Shown: positions 1 through 8,767, counted from the stretch's first letter. The stretch: DNA of 14,493 nucleotides from a bacterium (GCA_024278555.1 JAJRSX010000172.1:1-14493); one strand, 5' to 3'. A program made the numbers and translations. The notes: generated by a model not told the origin, from the letters alone.

Positions 1-78
1 AATCCACGGAAGGACACGGAAGGCCTAGACCAGCAGGAATACCGTGAGCTTGCCGACGAGCTGAGAGCCATGAGGTAA
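1..78 (+). CDS. possible C-terminal tail of a truncated ORF
   Basis: Frame 1 is open from the window edge to a TAA at 76-78 and gives a short charged tail ending ELADELRAMR. The first 23 bases are themselves a two-copy CACGGAAGG(A) repeat of the kind scattered through the other spacers, so the upper part may be repeat DNA read through by chance. The following GTAAAGACCTGACCCC resembles the ends I associate with REP-linked Y1 transposase (RAYT) genes, but too little is visible to name a product. This is a weak call that needs the sequence to the left. Confidence 0.25.
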   Translation, partial: NPRKDTEGLDQQEYRELADELRAMR

Positions 79-83
79 AGACC

Positions 84-119
84 TGACCCCCGCGGCACGT
101 TTGACCCCCGCGGCACGTT
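84..119. repeat. 18-bp perfect tandem duplication
   Basis: The unit TGACCCCCGCGGCACGTT occurs twice back to back, at 84-101 and 102-119. It starts 5 bases after the stop codon of the partial ORF at 1-78. It could be the end of a mobile repeat or a slippage duplication. No function is visible. Confidence 0.85.
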
Positions 120-156
120 ACATCTCCCACGACGCCGTGCTGGCCGGTCCCCTCCC

Positions 157-302
157 TCTCTGCGTCTCTGCGTTAAAAAACCCGCTCGGCACGCCCTCTC
201 GGCCCACCACCGACGACACCTCCCCCCAGCCACCCTCCCCTCGCGCCCTGGCGTCTTTGCGTCTTTGCGTTGAGCAGTTCCCCCTTCGTGCTCTTCGTGG
301 TT
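157..302. repeat. cluster of short tandem units (GCGTCTNT / TTCGTG types)
   Basis: The 229-base spacer between the partial ORF and the trpE stop holds no convincing gene. It contains three small tandem arrays: CTCTGCGT repeated at 157-174, GCGTCTTT repeated at 251-271, and TTCGTGCTCTTCGTGGTT at 285-302. Read on the minus strand these are CGCAGAGA, CGCAAAGA and CACGAAGAG units. They belong to the same loose CRCRRAR family seen around 2371-2458 and 6913-7074. No intrinsic terminator is obvious after trpE. Confidence 0.6.
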
Positions 303-307
303 TGCCC

Positions 308-1798
308 CTACGGGGCTCCCCCGTCACCCCGATGGATCGCCAAGGCGCGGGCGATGGCCTGGACCATGCCGCGGGCCTTGTTTTCGGTCTCTTCGAATTC
401 GTTCTCGGCGACCGAGTCGGCGACGATGCCGGCGCCCGCCTGGACCTCGGCCTGGCCGTCGGCGAGGCGGACGGTGCGCAGGGTGATGCAGGTGTCGAGG
501 TCGCCGTCCAGCGTCAGGTAGCCCACCGCCCCGGCGTAGCTCCCCCGGCGGTCCGGCTCCAGCTCCTCGATGATCTCCATGGCGCGGATCTTCGGCGCCC
601 CCGAGACGGTCCCGGCCGGGAAGCAGGCGGGCAGCGCCTCGATCGAGTCGACCCCGTCGGCGAGCTCACCCACGACGTTGGAGACGATGTGCATCACGTG
701 GGAGTAGCGCTCGATCACCATCAGCTCGTCGACCCTCACCGAGCCGGGCCGGCTGATCCGCCCCACGTCGTTGCGCCCGAGGTCCACCAGCATCAGGTGC
801 TCGGCGCGCTCCTTGGGGTCGGCGAGGAGCTCCGCCTCTAACCGCTGGTCTTCGGCGTGGTCGACGCCGCGCGGCCGGGTGCCGGCGATCGGCCGGACGA
901 TCACCTCGCGGCCGGTGACCCGTACCAGGACCTCCGGCGAGGAGCCCACCAGGGCCTGGCCGTCGAGCTCCAGACAGAAGAGGTAGGGCGACGGGTTGAT
1001 CGCCCGCAGGACCCGGTAGAGGAGGATCGCCCCCAGGTCGTCCACGGGAACGGAGAAGCGCTGGGAGAAGACCGCCTGGAAGATGTCGCCGGCGCGGATG
1101 TACCGCCGGATCCGCTCGATCGCCCCACAGAAGGTGGCACGGTCCATGTTCGAGACGGGGTCGGGTAGGTCGTCCAACTCCGGCAGGGTGAGGAGACCGG
1201 GCGCCTGCGCGGGGCGGTCGAGGAGCGCCCGCAGCTCGGCGAGCTCCGCCTCACCACGCGCCGCCGCCGCCGCCGCGTCGCCCCCCTCTTCCACCACCAC
1301 ATTCGCTACCAGACGCAGCCGCTTGGCCACGTTGTCGAAGATGACCGTGCGCCGCGGGAGCATGAGGCAGAGCTGCGGTTGGCCGTCGGCACGCGGTGGG
1401 AGGCGACGCTCCATCTCCTCGAAATCGAAGACGAGGTCGTAGCCGAAGTACCCCACCCAGGCGGCGAAGATGTCGGGCAACCGGGCGGTGGTGGCGGGCC
1501 GAAAGCGACGGTGCAACTCGGCGAGGAGCTCGCGGGTGGTCCCGGTGTGCAGCTCCTCCTCGCCGCTGTCGGGAAAGCGGATGTGGAAGGCACCGGGGTC
1601 ACCCCACACCACCACCGCTGGGGCATTACCCAGCAGCGAGTAGCGTCCCCAGTTCTCCCCCCCCTCGACACTCTCCAGGAGGAAGCGGTACCGCGCCTCG
1701 GGCAGCCGCTGATAGACCGAGACCGGCGTCTCGCCGTCGGCGAGACACTCGGAGACGAGGCTGTGGACGGTGTACGTCGAAGACATGGGGGCGTTCAC
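308..1798 (-). CDS. trpE: anthranilate synthase component I
   Basis: TrpE turns chorismate into anthranilate, the first step of tryptophan synthesis, using ammonia supplied by the TrpG glutaminase subunit in the cytoplasm. The 496-residue length is typical. An N-terminal LLES motif (residues 40-43) matches the tryptophan feedback site, followed by GGENWGRYSLLG. Chorismate-enzyme core motifs follow in order: RAGDIFQAVFSQRF near 237, the GSSPE strand, RPIAGTRPRG, LMLVDLGRNDVGR, FPAGTVSGAPK near 393, DLDTC near 433 and QAGAGIVADS near 455. The listed start is GTG. An ATG four codons later (1786) is as plausible, and neither has a clear Shine-Dalgarno. The BON gene ends 12 bases upstream on the same strand, suggesting co-transcription. 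No trpG follows: the 3' side is repeat DNA. Confidence 0.97.
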   Translation of the reverse strand: MNAPMSSTYTVHSLVSECLADGETPVSVYQRLPEARYRFLLESVEGGENWGRYSLLGNAPAVVVWGDPGAFHIRFPDSGEEELHTGTTRELLAELHRRFRPATTARLPDIFAAWVGYFGYDLVFDFEEMERRLPPRADGQPQLCLMLPRRTVIFDNVAKRLRLVANVVVEEGGDAAAAAARGEAELAELRALLDRPAQAPGLLTLPELDDLPDPVSNMDRATFCGAIERIRRYIRAGDIFQAVFSQRFSVPVDDLGAILLYRVLRAINPSPYLFCLELDGQALVGSSPEVLVRVTGREVIVRPIAGTRPRGVDHAEDQRLEAELLADPKERAEHLMLVDLGRNDVGRISRPGSVRVDELMVIERYSHVMHIVSNVVGELADGVDSIEALPACFPAGTVSGAPKIRAMEIIEELEPDRRGSYAGAVGYLTLDGDLDTCITLRTVRLADGQAEVQAGAGIVADSVAENEFEETENKARGMVQAIARALAIHRGDGGAP

Positions 1799-1810
1799 CG
1801 AGGGCGACCG

Positions 1811-2185
1811 CTAGCGGACCACCAGGTTGCTCCGTACCTGACGCACCCCCCTGACCGCCCTTGCCAGGCGAACCGCCTCGTCCACCTCGCGCTTGCTGGA
1901 GGCGACGCCGGTGAGGTAGACGACGCCGAGGTCGACGTCGACGTTGATATTCAGACCCCGCACCACCGGGCTACGCAGGAGCTCGGTCTTCACCCGGGTC
2001 GAGAGGATCGAGTCATCAATGATCTCCCCCGCCGACTTGCCGCTGTTGGCCCCTGCCACCCCGGCCGCAACTCCCGCGCCGGCCCCCGCCCCGACCACCG
2101 CCGCGGCACAGCTGCCGACCAGCGCCGCCGCCAGCGCTACCGTGCCAAGCCGTGCCCCGACTCCACTATTTCGTCTGCTACCCAT
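1811..2185 (-). CDS. BON-domain lipoprotein (DolP/OsmY-like)
   Basis: This is a 124-residue exported protein. The chosen ATG at 2185 is preceded by GGAG at a good distance, while a longer reading upstream to 2293 has no such support. A basic start (GSRRN) and hydrophobic stretch end at a lipobox-like LVGSC, so lipid attachment at that Cys is likely. A glycine/alanine-rich zipper-like segment follows (AAAVVGAGAGAG). The C-terminal half is one BON domain, with RVKTELL, VDVDLGVVYLTGVASS and VRGVRQVRSNL. BON domains bind phospholipid in envelope-integrity proteins such as DolP, and these usually carry two BON domains where this has one. An outer-membrane role is inferred. It sits directly upstream of trpE without an obvious functional link. 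Confidence 0.88.
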   Translation of the reverse strand: MGSRRNSGVGARLGTVALAAALVGSCAAAVVGAGAGAGVAAGVAGANSGKSAGEIIDDSILSTRVKTELLRSPVVRGLNINVDVDLGVVYLTGVASSKREVDEAVRLARAVRGVRQVRSNLVVR

Positions 2186-2314
2186 AGAACGCTCCGAGAA
2201 GAGAAGGCGGCCATTCTGCGGACCCGACCGGCCGCGGTCCATCCCCCGTGGCAGCGCCATGATCGTCGGCTCCATCTGCTGCCCTCCGGACAAAACCCCT
2301 TCTCCCGGACAAAA

Positions 2315-2632
2315 CCACGAAGAGGATCAGCGGAAATAGCCTCGAGCCTTCCGCCGTCCTTTACACCGCTGGAACACGAAACCACGAAAGGGGGAAAGCA
2401 CGAAAAACAACCGATTGAATTCTTTACGTGTTTTGAACTTTTCGTGCTTTCGTGTTCCCACCCCCTCGAGGTCTCGGGAACATCGACCTTCTCGCCAGCC
2501 ATGATTTCCGCTGCTCCTCGGAGGTGCCCCCACCCGCTGCCCCCGCCCCTCACCCCTCCCGGCCCACGCGGTGTGCCGTTCATCCTCCAGAGACAAGCCC
2601 TCTCCAGAACGCTCCCTTGGCGCTCTTCGTGG
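2315..2632. repeat. nested inverted repeats in the divergent spacer 2186-2697
   Basis: The 512-base spacer between the BON gene and the FlgT-like gene has no supported gene. An inner inverted repeat pairs 2371-2388 with 2441-2458 (17 of 18 bases match; units AACACGAAA and CACGAAA) around a 52-base AT-richer centre. An outer 10-base pair, CCACGAAGAG at 2315-2324 and its complement at 2623-2632, encloses it. As RNA the inner part would fold into a long stem-loop. The units resemble those at 285-302 and 6913-7074. Promoters for both divergent genes must lie in this spacer, but I cannot place them. Confidence 0.75.
2321..2340 (+). repeat. dispersed 20-bp repeat, copy 1
   Basis: AGAGGATCAGCGGAAATAGC is identical to 6775-6794. 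Its first 16 bases recur inverted at 7267-7282. It is one of the few long exact matches between separate spacers in this window, so it is probably a fragment of a genome-wide interspersed element. Confidence 0.85.
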
Positions 2633-2697
2633 CGTGGTGAATCCGTTGCCGCCTCCCCCTTCCACCCGCACCATTGGCGCGGCAATCTCCCCACCCC

Positions 2698-3894
2698 ATG
2701 TGGCGCCTCCTCCTCATTCCCCTCGCGGCGACCCTCCTCGCGGCGGCGCCCGCGCCGCTCGATCCGACACAGGCGATCGAGGTGGAGGCGGTGGTGCCGA
2801 TCGTCGACGGCAACGCTGCCGGAGCGCGAGACCAGGCGCTTACCCGCCTCTTCGGCGACGCGGTGGCGGTAGCCGCCGAGGGTGAGGCGGGGGTGGGGAG
2901 CCTCGCCGACCGGCCGGCGGTGGCCAGACAACTCCGCGTCCATGCCCGCGACTACCTGGAGGCATACCAGATCCTCGCCGACACCTACCGCCTGGGTGGC
3001 GCGGGGGAGCCGACGGCAGGGAGGCCGGCCCCCGGCGCCCCGACCGCCGGTACCACGGCCACCACCACGACGGGCGGCCCGCCCGACCTGCCGCCGCCCA
3101 CCACCGGCGGGGAGAGGGCCACGCTACCGCCCCCGCCCCTGCTGGCGCCGGGGATCACCGACCTCCCCGATGACCACTACCTGGTCCGCCTGCGTGTCTG
3201 GGTCGACCGGCCGCGGCTGCGCACCACCCTCGGCCTGCGTCCGCGTGCGGAGGCCGACCTCACCGTCGAGGTACGCGGGGTCGACGCGATGGCCGCGACG
3301 CCGGAACGGCTGGAGAGCCTGCGTGCCCGCCTCGCCACCGCCCTGAGTGAGCGGGGGTGGCGCCTTGGAGACGACAACGCAGCCCACCATCTGCTGGTGG
3401 AGGCGACCTCCGATCTCACCTCCCCGCCGGCGGGACAACAGATCGCCGTCTCCCTCACCGGCCGACTCCAGACGGAGGCGGGAGTGGTGGAGGCGCTGCT
3501 CCAGGGCCACGGCAGCTCCACCTTCGCCAACCTCGACTTTGCCTGGAGGGAGGCGCAGGAGCAGGCGGTGGCCGACCTCGTCGACCACCTCCTCCCCCTG
3601 CTGCCGCCGACCCACGTGGCGACCGGCGATCGGTGGATCGAGGTGACCCTCGCGCCGCTGCCGAGCTACGGCGCCGCCCTGGAGCTCGCCGACCTCATCC
3701 GCGACCGCGCGGAGGGTGTCACCGAGGTACAGCGCGGCACCTACGCCCGCCGCGCCATGCGCCTGCGGGTACGCACCGGCAACGACGTCACCACCCTGGC
3801 AACGGCGATCGCGGCGCTGCACTGGCGCGACTTCACCCTCCACGCCGAGCCGCGCACGCCCACGGAGGTGCAGGTAGAGGTCCAGCGGTTTTAG
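2698..3894 (+). CDS. exported protein with FlgT-N/LPP20-like domain
   Basis: This is a 398-residue protein with a signal peptide (MWRLLLIPLAATLLAAAPA). The N-terminal segment IEVEAVVPIVDGNAAGARDQAL, and later ARDYLEAYQILAD with YLVRLRVWVDRPRL, follow the pattern of the FlgT N-terminal/LPP20-like periplasmic fold. A roughly 50-residue Pro/Thr/Gly-rich stretch (about residues 101-150) is inserted between these two halves. The C-terminal part (WIEVTLAPLPSY to the end) looks like a further small alpha/beta domain. The ATG at 2698 starts directly at the signal peptide; a TTG at 2674 is possible but less likely. Neither has a good ribosome site. A terminator follows at 3939. The exact function is unknown, and no flagellar gene is nearby to support a motility role. 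Confidence 0.75.
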   Translation: MWRLLLIPLAATLLAAAPAPLDPTQAIEVEAVVPIVDGNAAGARDQALTRLFGDAVAVAAEGEAGVGSLADRPAVARQLRVHARDYLEAYQILADTYRLGGAGEPTAGRPAPGAPTAGTTATTTTGGPPDLPPPTTGGERATLPPPPLLAPGITDLPDDHYLVRLRVWVDRPRLRTTLGLRPRAEADLTVEVRGVDAMAATPERLESLRARLATALSERGWRLGDDNAAHHLLVEATSDLTSPPAGQQIAVSLTGRLQTEAGVVEALLQGHGSSTFANLDFAWREAQEQAVADLVDHLLPLLPPTHVATGDRWIEVTLAPLPSYGAALELADLIRDRAEGVTEVQRGTYARRAMRLRVRTGNDVTTLATAIAALHWRDFTLHAEPRTPTEVQVEVQRF

Positions 3895-3896
3895 AC

Positions 3897-4041
3897 AGGG
3901 AGATAGGGACGTCGGGAAATAGGGAGGAGGGGAGAGGTGCCGGCCTGGGGGCCGGCGATGTTTTTTGGATAACGTCAACAAAATCCTCCAGCCCGAAGGG
4001 CTGACCACCCCGCCTTTCTACCTCCCTACCTCCCTAACCCC
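3897..4041. repeat. purine/pyrimidine inverted arms (AGGGAGATAGGGA type)
   Basis: A G/A-rich arm at 3897-3930, built from AGGGAGAT and AATAGGGAGG units, is mirrored by a C/T-rich arm at 4018-4041 with the tandem unit CTACCTCC. The match is imperfect. The two arms flank the terminator at 3939-3966 and a small CAGCCC-GAA-GGGCTG hairpin at 3989-4003. The design matches the better-conserved inverted repeat at 5540-5699 after pyk. Confidence 0.5.
3939..3966 (+). terminator. intrinsic terminator after the FlgT-like gene
   Basis: GCCGGCC (3939-3945) pairs perfectly with GGCCGGC (3950-3956) around a TGGG loop. GATG and six T residues follow at 3961-3966. It lies 45 bases after the stop codon of the FlgT-like gene, as expected for rho-independent termination. 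Confidence 0.75.
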
Positions 4042-4042
4042 T

Positions 4043-4069
4043 GGTGCGCGGCGTGCAGCGCCGCGCACC
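4043..4069. promoter_or_regulatory. strong GC hairpin in the pyk leader
   Basis: GGTGCGCGGCG (4043-4053) pairs with CGCCGCGCACC (4059-4069), an 11-bp perfect stem with a TGCAG loop, ending 39 bases before the pyk start. There is no T-tract, so it is not a typical terminator. It could be a leader RNA structure, a protein-binding dyad or a REP-type repeat. Confidence 0.6.
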
Positions 4070-4108
4070 ATTCGTGATCCACCCGCCACCGGTCGAAGAG
4101 GACCCCCT

Positions 4109-5527
<1,419 letters not shown>

Positions 5528-5539
5528 CTTGGGATAGCT

Positions 5540-5699
5540 GTAGAAAGTAGAAGGTAGAAGGTAGAAAGGGGGCCGGGTCTCGCAGTCCGCGGCGAACGCG
5601 ACGATGACACCATAGAGGGCATCGATGGCAGCGACCTCCGAGCCCCCCCGAAGCCCCTCGACCCGCCCCCCTTTCTACCTTCTACTTTCTACTTTCTAC
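5540..5699. repeat. long inverted repeat of GTAGAAR heptamers
   Basis: The left arm 5540-5572 and the right arm 5667-5699 are 33 bases each and complementary at 32 of 33 positions. Both are built from the tandem heptamer GTAGAAG/GTAGAAA ending in a G5/C5 run. The 94-base centre has no gene. The left arm begins 13 bases after the pyk stop. Transcription from pyk into the ROK gene would make a strong RNA stem-loop, so the element may attenuate transcription or stabilise RNA ends. The rest of the 258-base spacer shows nothing else. Confidence 0.9.
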
Positions 5700-5785
5700 T
5701 TTTCACCTTTCCCGCCTCCTTCCAGCTTCCCCACCAACACTCCCGAGTCCGCGCTAGCCTTTGGCGAAGCGACAAGGCGACACCC

Positions 5786-6724
5786 ATGCCCAAGCCCCCT
5801 CCTCCACCCCTCACCATCGGGGTCGACATCGGCGGCACCCACGTCCGCCTCCTGCTGGTCAGCGAAGATGGCCAGGTGGTCGATCGCGCCCGGTTTCCCG
5901 CCATCCCCGGCGACCCAACCCGGGTGGTCGGTCCGGTGACCACGCAGGTCAACCGGTGGCGCACCATCTATCCCCACATCCTCCGTCTCGGTGTCGCCTG
6001 TGCCGGCTGGGTCGACGCCGACGGCCGACGCATCCACCAGTCGCCCAACCTGGGCTGGCATGACGTCCGCCTCGCCGACCTCCTGGAGACCCTCTGCCGC
6101 CTGCCGGTGCAGGTGGAAAACGACGTTAACGCGGCGCTGCTGGGCGAGCACGCCGCCGGGGCCGCGGTGGGGGCGCGCAACTGTGTCGCCGTCTTCATCG
6201 GCACCGGCGTCGGCGGCGGCGTCATCGCCGACGGCCACCTGGTGCGCGGCGCCAAGGGGGCGGCGGCCGAGGTAGGCCACCACGTCCTCGACCCCGCCGG
6301 CCCCCTGTGCACCTGCGGCCGCCACGGCTGCTGGGAGGCCTACAGCGGTGGCTCAGGCATGGTGAACCGGGCCAAAGAGGCGATCGCCGACGGCGAGGAG
6401 ACGGCGCTCACCCGGCTCGACGAGGTGACCACCGCCGAGGTCATGGCCGCCGCCGCCGAGGGCGATGCGGTGGCAAAACGGATCTGGGATGAGGCGTGCC
6501 GCCGCTCGATCCAGGGGATGGCCAACCTCGCCGTCCTCTTCGACCCGGAGATCATCGTCGTCGGCGGCGGGGTCACCGCGACCAACCCGGCGCTGCTCGC
6601 CTGCATCGTAGACGGCATGGGTCAGGAGCCCCCGTTTGCCGGTCTCACCGACGTCCACCTCATCCCCGCCGCCCTCGGCGACGACGCCGCCGCCCTCGGC
6701 GTCGCCCTCACCACCGGCGTGTAA
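5786..6724 (+). CDS. ROK-family sugar kinase, probable glucokinase
   Basis: An ATP-dependent cytoplasmic hexose kinase of the ROK family, 312 residues, full length. DIGGTHVR (14-21) is the phosphate-binding loop, END (111-113) carries the catalytic Asp, and FIGTGVGGG (137-145) is the second phosphate motif. EVGHH (162-166) plus CTCGRHGCWEAY (175-186) form the ROK zinc site (H165, C175, C177, C182) and sugar-contact residues. The E-x-G-H arrangement is usual for glucokinases. Its position between pyk and pgi favours glucose as substrate, but fructose, mannose or N-acetyl sugars cannot be excluded. It has no N-terminal helix-turn-helix, so it is a kinase and not a ROK repressor. A weak AAGG lies 8 bases before the ATG. 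Confidence 0.92.
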   Translation: MPKPPPPPLTIGVDIGGTHVRLLLVSEDGQVVDRARFPAIPGDPTRVVGPVTTQVNRWRTIYPHILRLGVACAGWVDADGRRIHQSPNLGWHDVRLADLLETLCRLPVQVENDVNAALLGEHAAGAAVGARNCVAVFIGTGVGGGVIADGHLVRGAKGAAAEVGHHVLDPAGPLCTCGRHGCWEAYSGGSGMVNRAKEAIADGEETALTRLDEVTTAEVMAAAAEGDAVAKRIWDEACRRSIQGMANLAVLFDPEIIVVGGGVTATNPALLACIVDGMGQEPPFAGLTDVHLIPAALGDDAAALGVALTTGV

Positions 6725-6819
6725 CTGTCCCGGCTCAGCGCCGGCCCTCGTTGACCACTGAAAGCTGGATGCTGAGAGGATCAGCGGAAATAGCAATGCA
6801 GGCCAAGATGGGACCGTCC

Positions 6820-6850
6820 GTAGGGCGGGCTTCAGCCCGCCGAGCACCGT
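6820..6850 (+). repeat. REP-like palindrome GTAGGGCGGGC-TTCA-GCCCGCC
   Basis: GGCGGGC (6824-6830) pairs perfectly with GCCCGCC (6835-6841) over a TTCA loop and is preceded by GTAGG. This GTAGG-palindrome layout is typical of interspersed extragenic palindromes in proteobacteria. A diverged, inverted relative sits at 7221-7245. Confidence 0.75.
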
Positions 6851-7220
6851 AACTTCTTGAGAACTCCCTATCCCCTTTGCTCATGAGGGGCAGCGTAGTT
6901 CGTAAGGGATTATCACCCCGGAGACACAGAGGGCACAGAGAACTCCATCAGAAAACAACACGATTTTGCGCCGTCCTCGTGCACGGCAACCCCGTGGCGC
7001 TCCGTTGCGAGGCCCAAGAGGAGGAACGCACCTCTCCTTTGCAGTTCTCCGTGTCCTCTGTGTCTCTGGGGTGAAATCGCCCTCCAGGCTCGCGCCGTGA
7101 TCACCTCGTGATTCCCTCGACTCTGTTGGCGGTATCCCCTCCCCCCGGAATCTTTCCCTCTTTCCGATTGCCCATCGCCGGTCATGAGCCAAGGGCAATC
7201 GGCATTTCTTGAGATGACGG

Positions 7221-7245
7221 CGTCGGTCGACTGAAGCCGACCCTA
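7221..7245 (-). repeat. diverged inverted copy of the GTAGG REP-like element
   Basis: Read on the minus strand this is GTAGGGTCGGCTTCAGTCGA and onward. It shares GTAGGG, GGCTTCAG and the following CCG with the element at 6820-6850, but its palindrome is less perfect. Confidence 0.65.
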
Positions 7246-7313
7246 CGGTCTGGTAACCCCATCTTGTTTCCGCTGATCCTCTGAACGCTGTTCGCTCCCC
7301 CTGAGGTTCCCCC

Positions 7314-8678
7314 ATGCTCACCCTCGACCTCACCAACTGCCTCGACGCCCTCGCCGCCACCGACTTCGACACCCTGAGCGGCCGCATCCCGGAGATTCAC
7401 GCGACCATCGAGTCCGGCAGCGACCCACGCCCGGGCAGCGACTACCTCGGCTGGCGCCACCTCCCCGAGTCGCTCGACGCCGACGGCCTCGGCCGCCAGC
7501 GCGACTGCGCCGCCCGCCTGCGCGCCCTGGCCGGGCGGTGTGTAGTCGCCGGGATCGGCGGCTCCTACCTCGGCGCCAAGGCGACGATCGACGCCCTCGG
7601 CAGCGACCACCCGATCCGCTTCGCTGGCCACCACGTCGACCCCGAGGCAGTCGCCGAGCTCCTCACCGAGGTCGACGACGGCGACTTCACCGTGGTGGTG
7701 ATCTCCAAGTCCGGCACCACCACCGAGACCGCCGTCGCCTTCCGCCTCCTGCGTGACGTGCTGGTCCGCCGCCACGGTGCCAAGGGGGCGGCGGCGCGGA
7801 TCGTCGCGATCACCGACCCGGCCGGCGGCGCCCTGCGCAAGCTGGCCGAGGCCGAGGGATACGAGACCTTCGCCATCCCCCCCGACGTCGGCGGCCGCTT
7901 CTCCGTCCTCACCCCGGTGGGGCTCCTGCCGATCGCGGTGGCGGGGATCGACATCGAGGCGCTGGTCGCCGGCGCCGCCGCGGTCATGGGCCGGGCCGCC
8001 GCCTCCCCCGACTACCCCCCGTACCGCTACGCCGCGGCGCGCACCGCCCTCCACCAGGCGGGCAAGCGGATCGAGGTCCTCGCCACCCAGTCGGTGCGAC
8101 TCGCCGGCGTGTGCGAGTGGTGGAAGCAGCTCTTCGGCGAGAGCGAGGGCAAGGAGGGGAGCGGCCTCTTTCCGGCGAGCGTCCGGTACACCACCGACCT
8201 CCACTCCCTCGGCCAGTGGATGCAGGAGGGGCCGCGCGAGGTGATCGAGACCTTCCTCGCCGTCGACACCCCGGCGGCCGACCCGGCCATCCCCGCCGGC
8301 GGTGACGACGGCGACGGCCTCGCCTACCTCGCCGGCCGGCCGCTGTCCGAGGTCAACGAGGCGGCCCTGGCCGCCACCCGCTTCGCCCACCTCACCGGCG
8401 GCATCCCCAACATGCTCATCCGCATGGGCCGCCGCGACCCCCGCCACATCGGGGCGCTCTACGCCTTCTTCGAGCGGGCGGTGGCCATGGGCGGCTACCT
8501 CCTCGGCGTCGACCCCTTCACCCAGCCCGGCGTCGAGGCCTACAAGCAGGCGATGTTCGCCCTCCTCGGCAAGCCGGGGACGACCTTCGCCGCGGCCGAT
8601 GCGTGGCAGAGCTACCAGCAACGCAAGACCGCCTCCCTCGACCTGGCGGTCGACAGCGGCCGGCCGGCAAAACCGTAA
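7314..8678 (+). CDS. pgi: glucose-6-phosphate isomerase, short form
   Basis: Interconverts glucose 6-phosphate and fructose 6-phosphate in the cytoplasm. The 454-residue length fits the compact Bacillus-type enzyme rather than the roughly 549-residue E. coli form. Motifs include GIGGSYLG (80-87), ISKSGTTTE (130-138, sugar-phosphate binding), signature 1 DVGGRFSVLTPVGLL (191-205), GESEGKEG with the probable catalytic Glu near 276-278, TTDLHSLGQWMQEG, and signature 2 FTQPGVEAYK (402-411). TGAGG lies 7 bases before the ATG. The gene completes a pyk-ROK kinase-pgi trio, although the long repeat block upstream suggests it may have its own promoter. Confidence 0.97.
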   Translation: MLTLDLTNCLDALAATDFDTLSGRIPEIHATIESGSDPRPGSDYLGWRHLPESLDADGLGRQRDCAARLRALAGRCVVAGIGGSYLGAKATIDALGSDHPIRFAGHHVDPEAVAELLTEVDDGDFTVVVISKSGTTTETAVAFRLLRDVLVRRHGAKGAAARIVAITDPAGGALRKLAEAEGYETFAIPPDVGGRFSVLTPVGLLPIAVAGIDIEALVAGAAAVMGRAAASPDYPPYRYAAARTALHQAGKRIEVLATQSVRLAGVCEWWKQLFGESEGKEGSGLFPASVRYTTDLHSLGQWMQEGPREVIETFLAVDTPAADPAIPAGGDDGDGLAYLAGRPLSEVNEAALAATRFAHLTGGIPNMLIRMGRRDPRHIGALYAFFERAVAMGGYLLGVDPFTQPGVEAYKQAMFALLGKPGTTFAAADAWQSYQQRKTASLDLAVDSGRPAKP

Positions 8679-8767
8679 CCACGGCGACGTCCCTTATCCT
8701 GGGCCTCCACCGTCGGATATGATGGAAGAGGAAATCCCGCCCGTAACCCACGTATGGAGGCACTGCG

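Larger units (their letters stand above)
6775..7282. repeat. three-layer nested inverted-repeat block
   Basis: The 589-base spacer between the ROK gene and pgi holds no supported gene. It is organised symmetrically. The outer pair is AGAGGATCAGCGGAAA at 6775-6790 and its complement at 7267-7282 (exact). The middle pair is the GTAGGGCGGGCTTCAG hairpin at 6820-6850 against the related CTGAAGCCGACCCTAC at 7221-7245. The inner pair is 6913-6943 against 7044-7074 (28 of 31 bases match), made of CACAGAGG/CACGGAG units. The 100-base centre is unremarkable. Such symmetry suggests successive insertion of elements into one another, or one compound non-autonomous element. Confidence 0.85.

Noticed and set aside
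1799-1812. tryptophan attenuator or leader peptide before trpE
   Set aside because: Only 12 bases separate trpE from the BON gene, with no Trp-rich short ORF and no alternative hairpins.
1379-2872. 497-codon plus-strand ORF crossing trpE, the BON gene and a repeat spacer
   Set aside because: It runs antisense through two well-supported genes and then through inverted repeats, ending inside the FlgT-like gene in another frame.
3965-4108. N-terminal extension of pyruvate kinase
   Set aside because: It would translate spacer repeats and a GC hairpin. The conserved protein begins at 4109, where there is a ribosome site.
7182-8621. 479-codon minus-strand ORF opposite pgi
   Set aside because: The opposite strand carries an unmistakable full-length Pgi. 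The antisense product is Gly/Ala/Val-rich with no recognisable domain.
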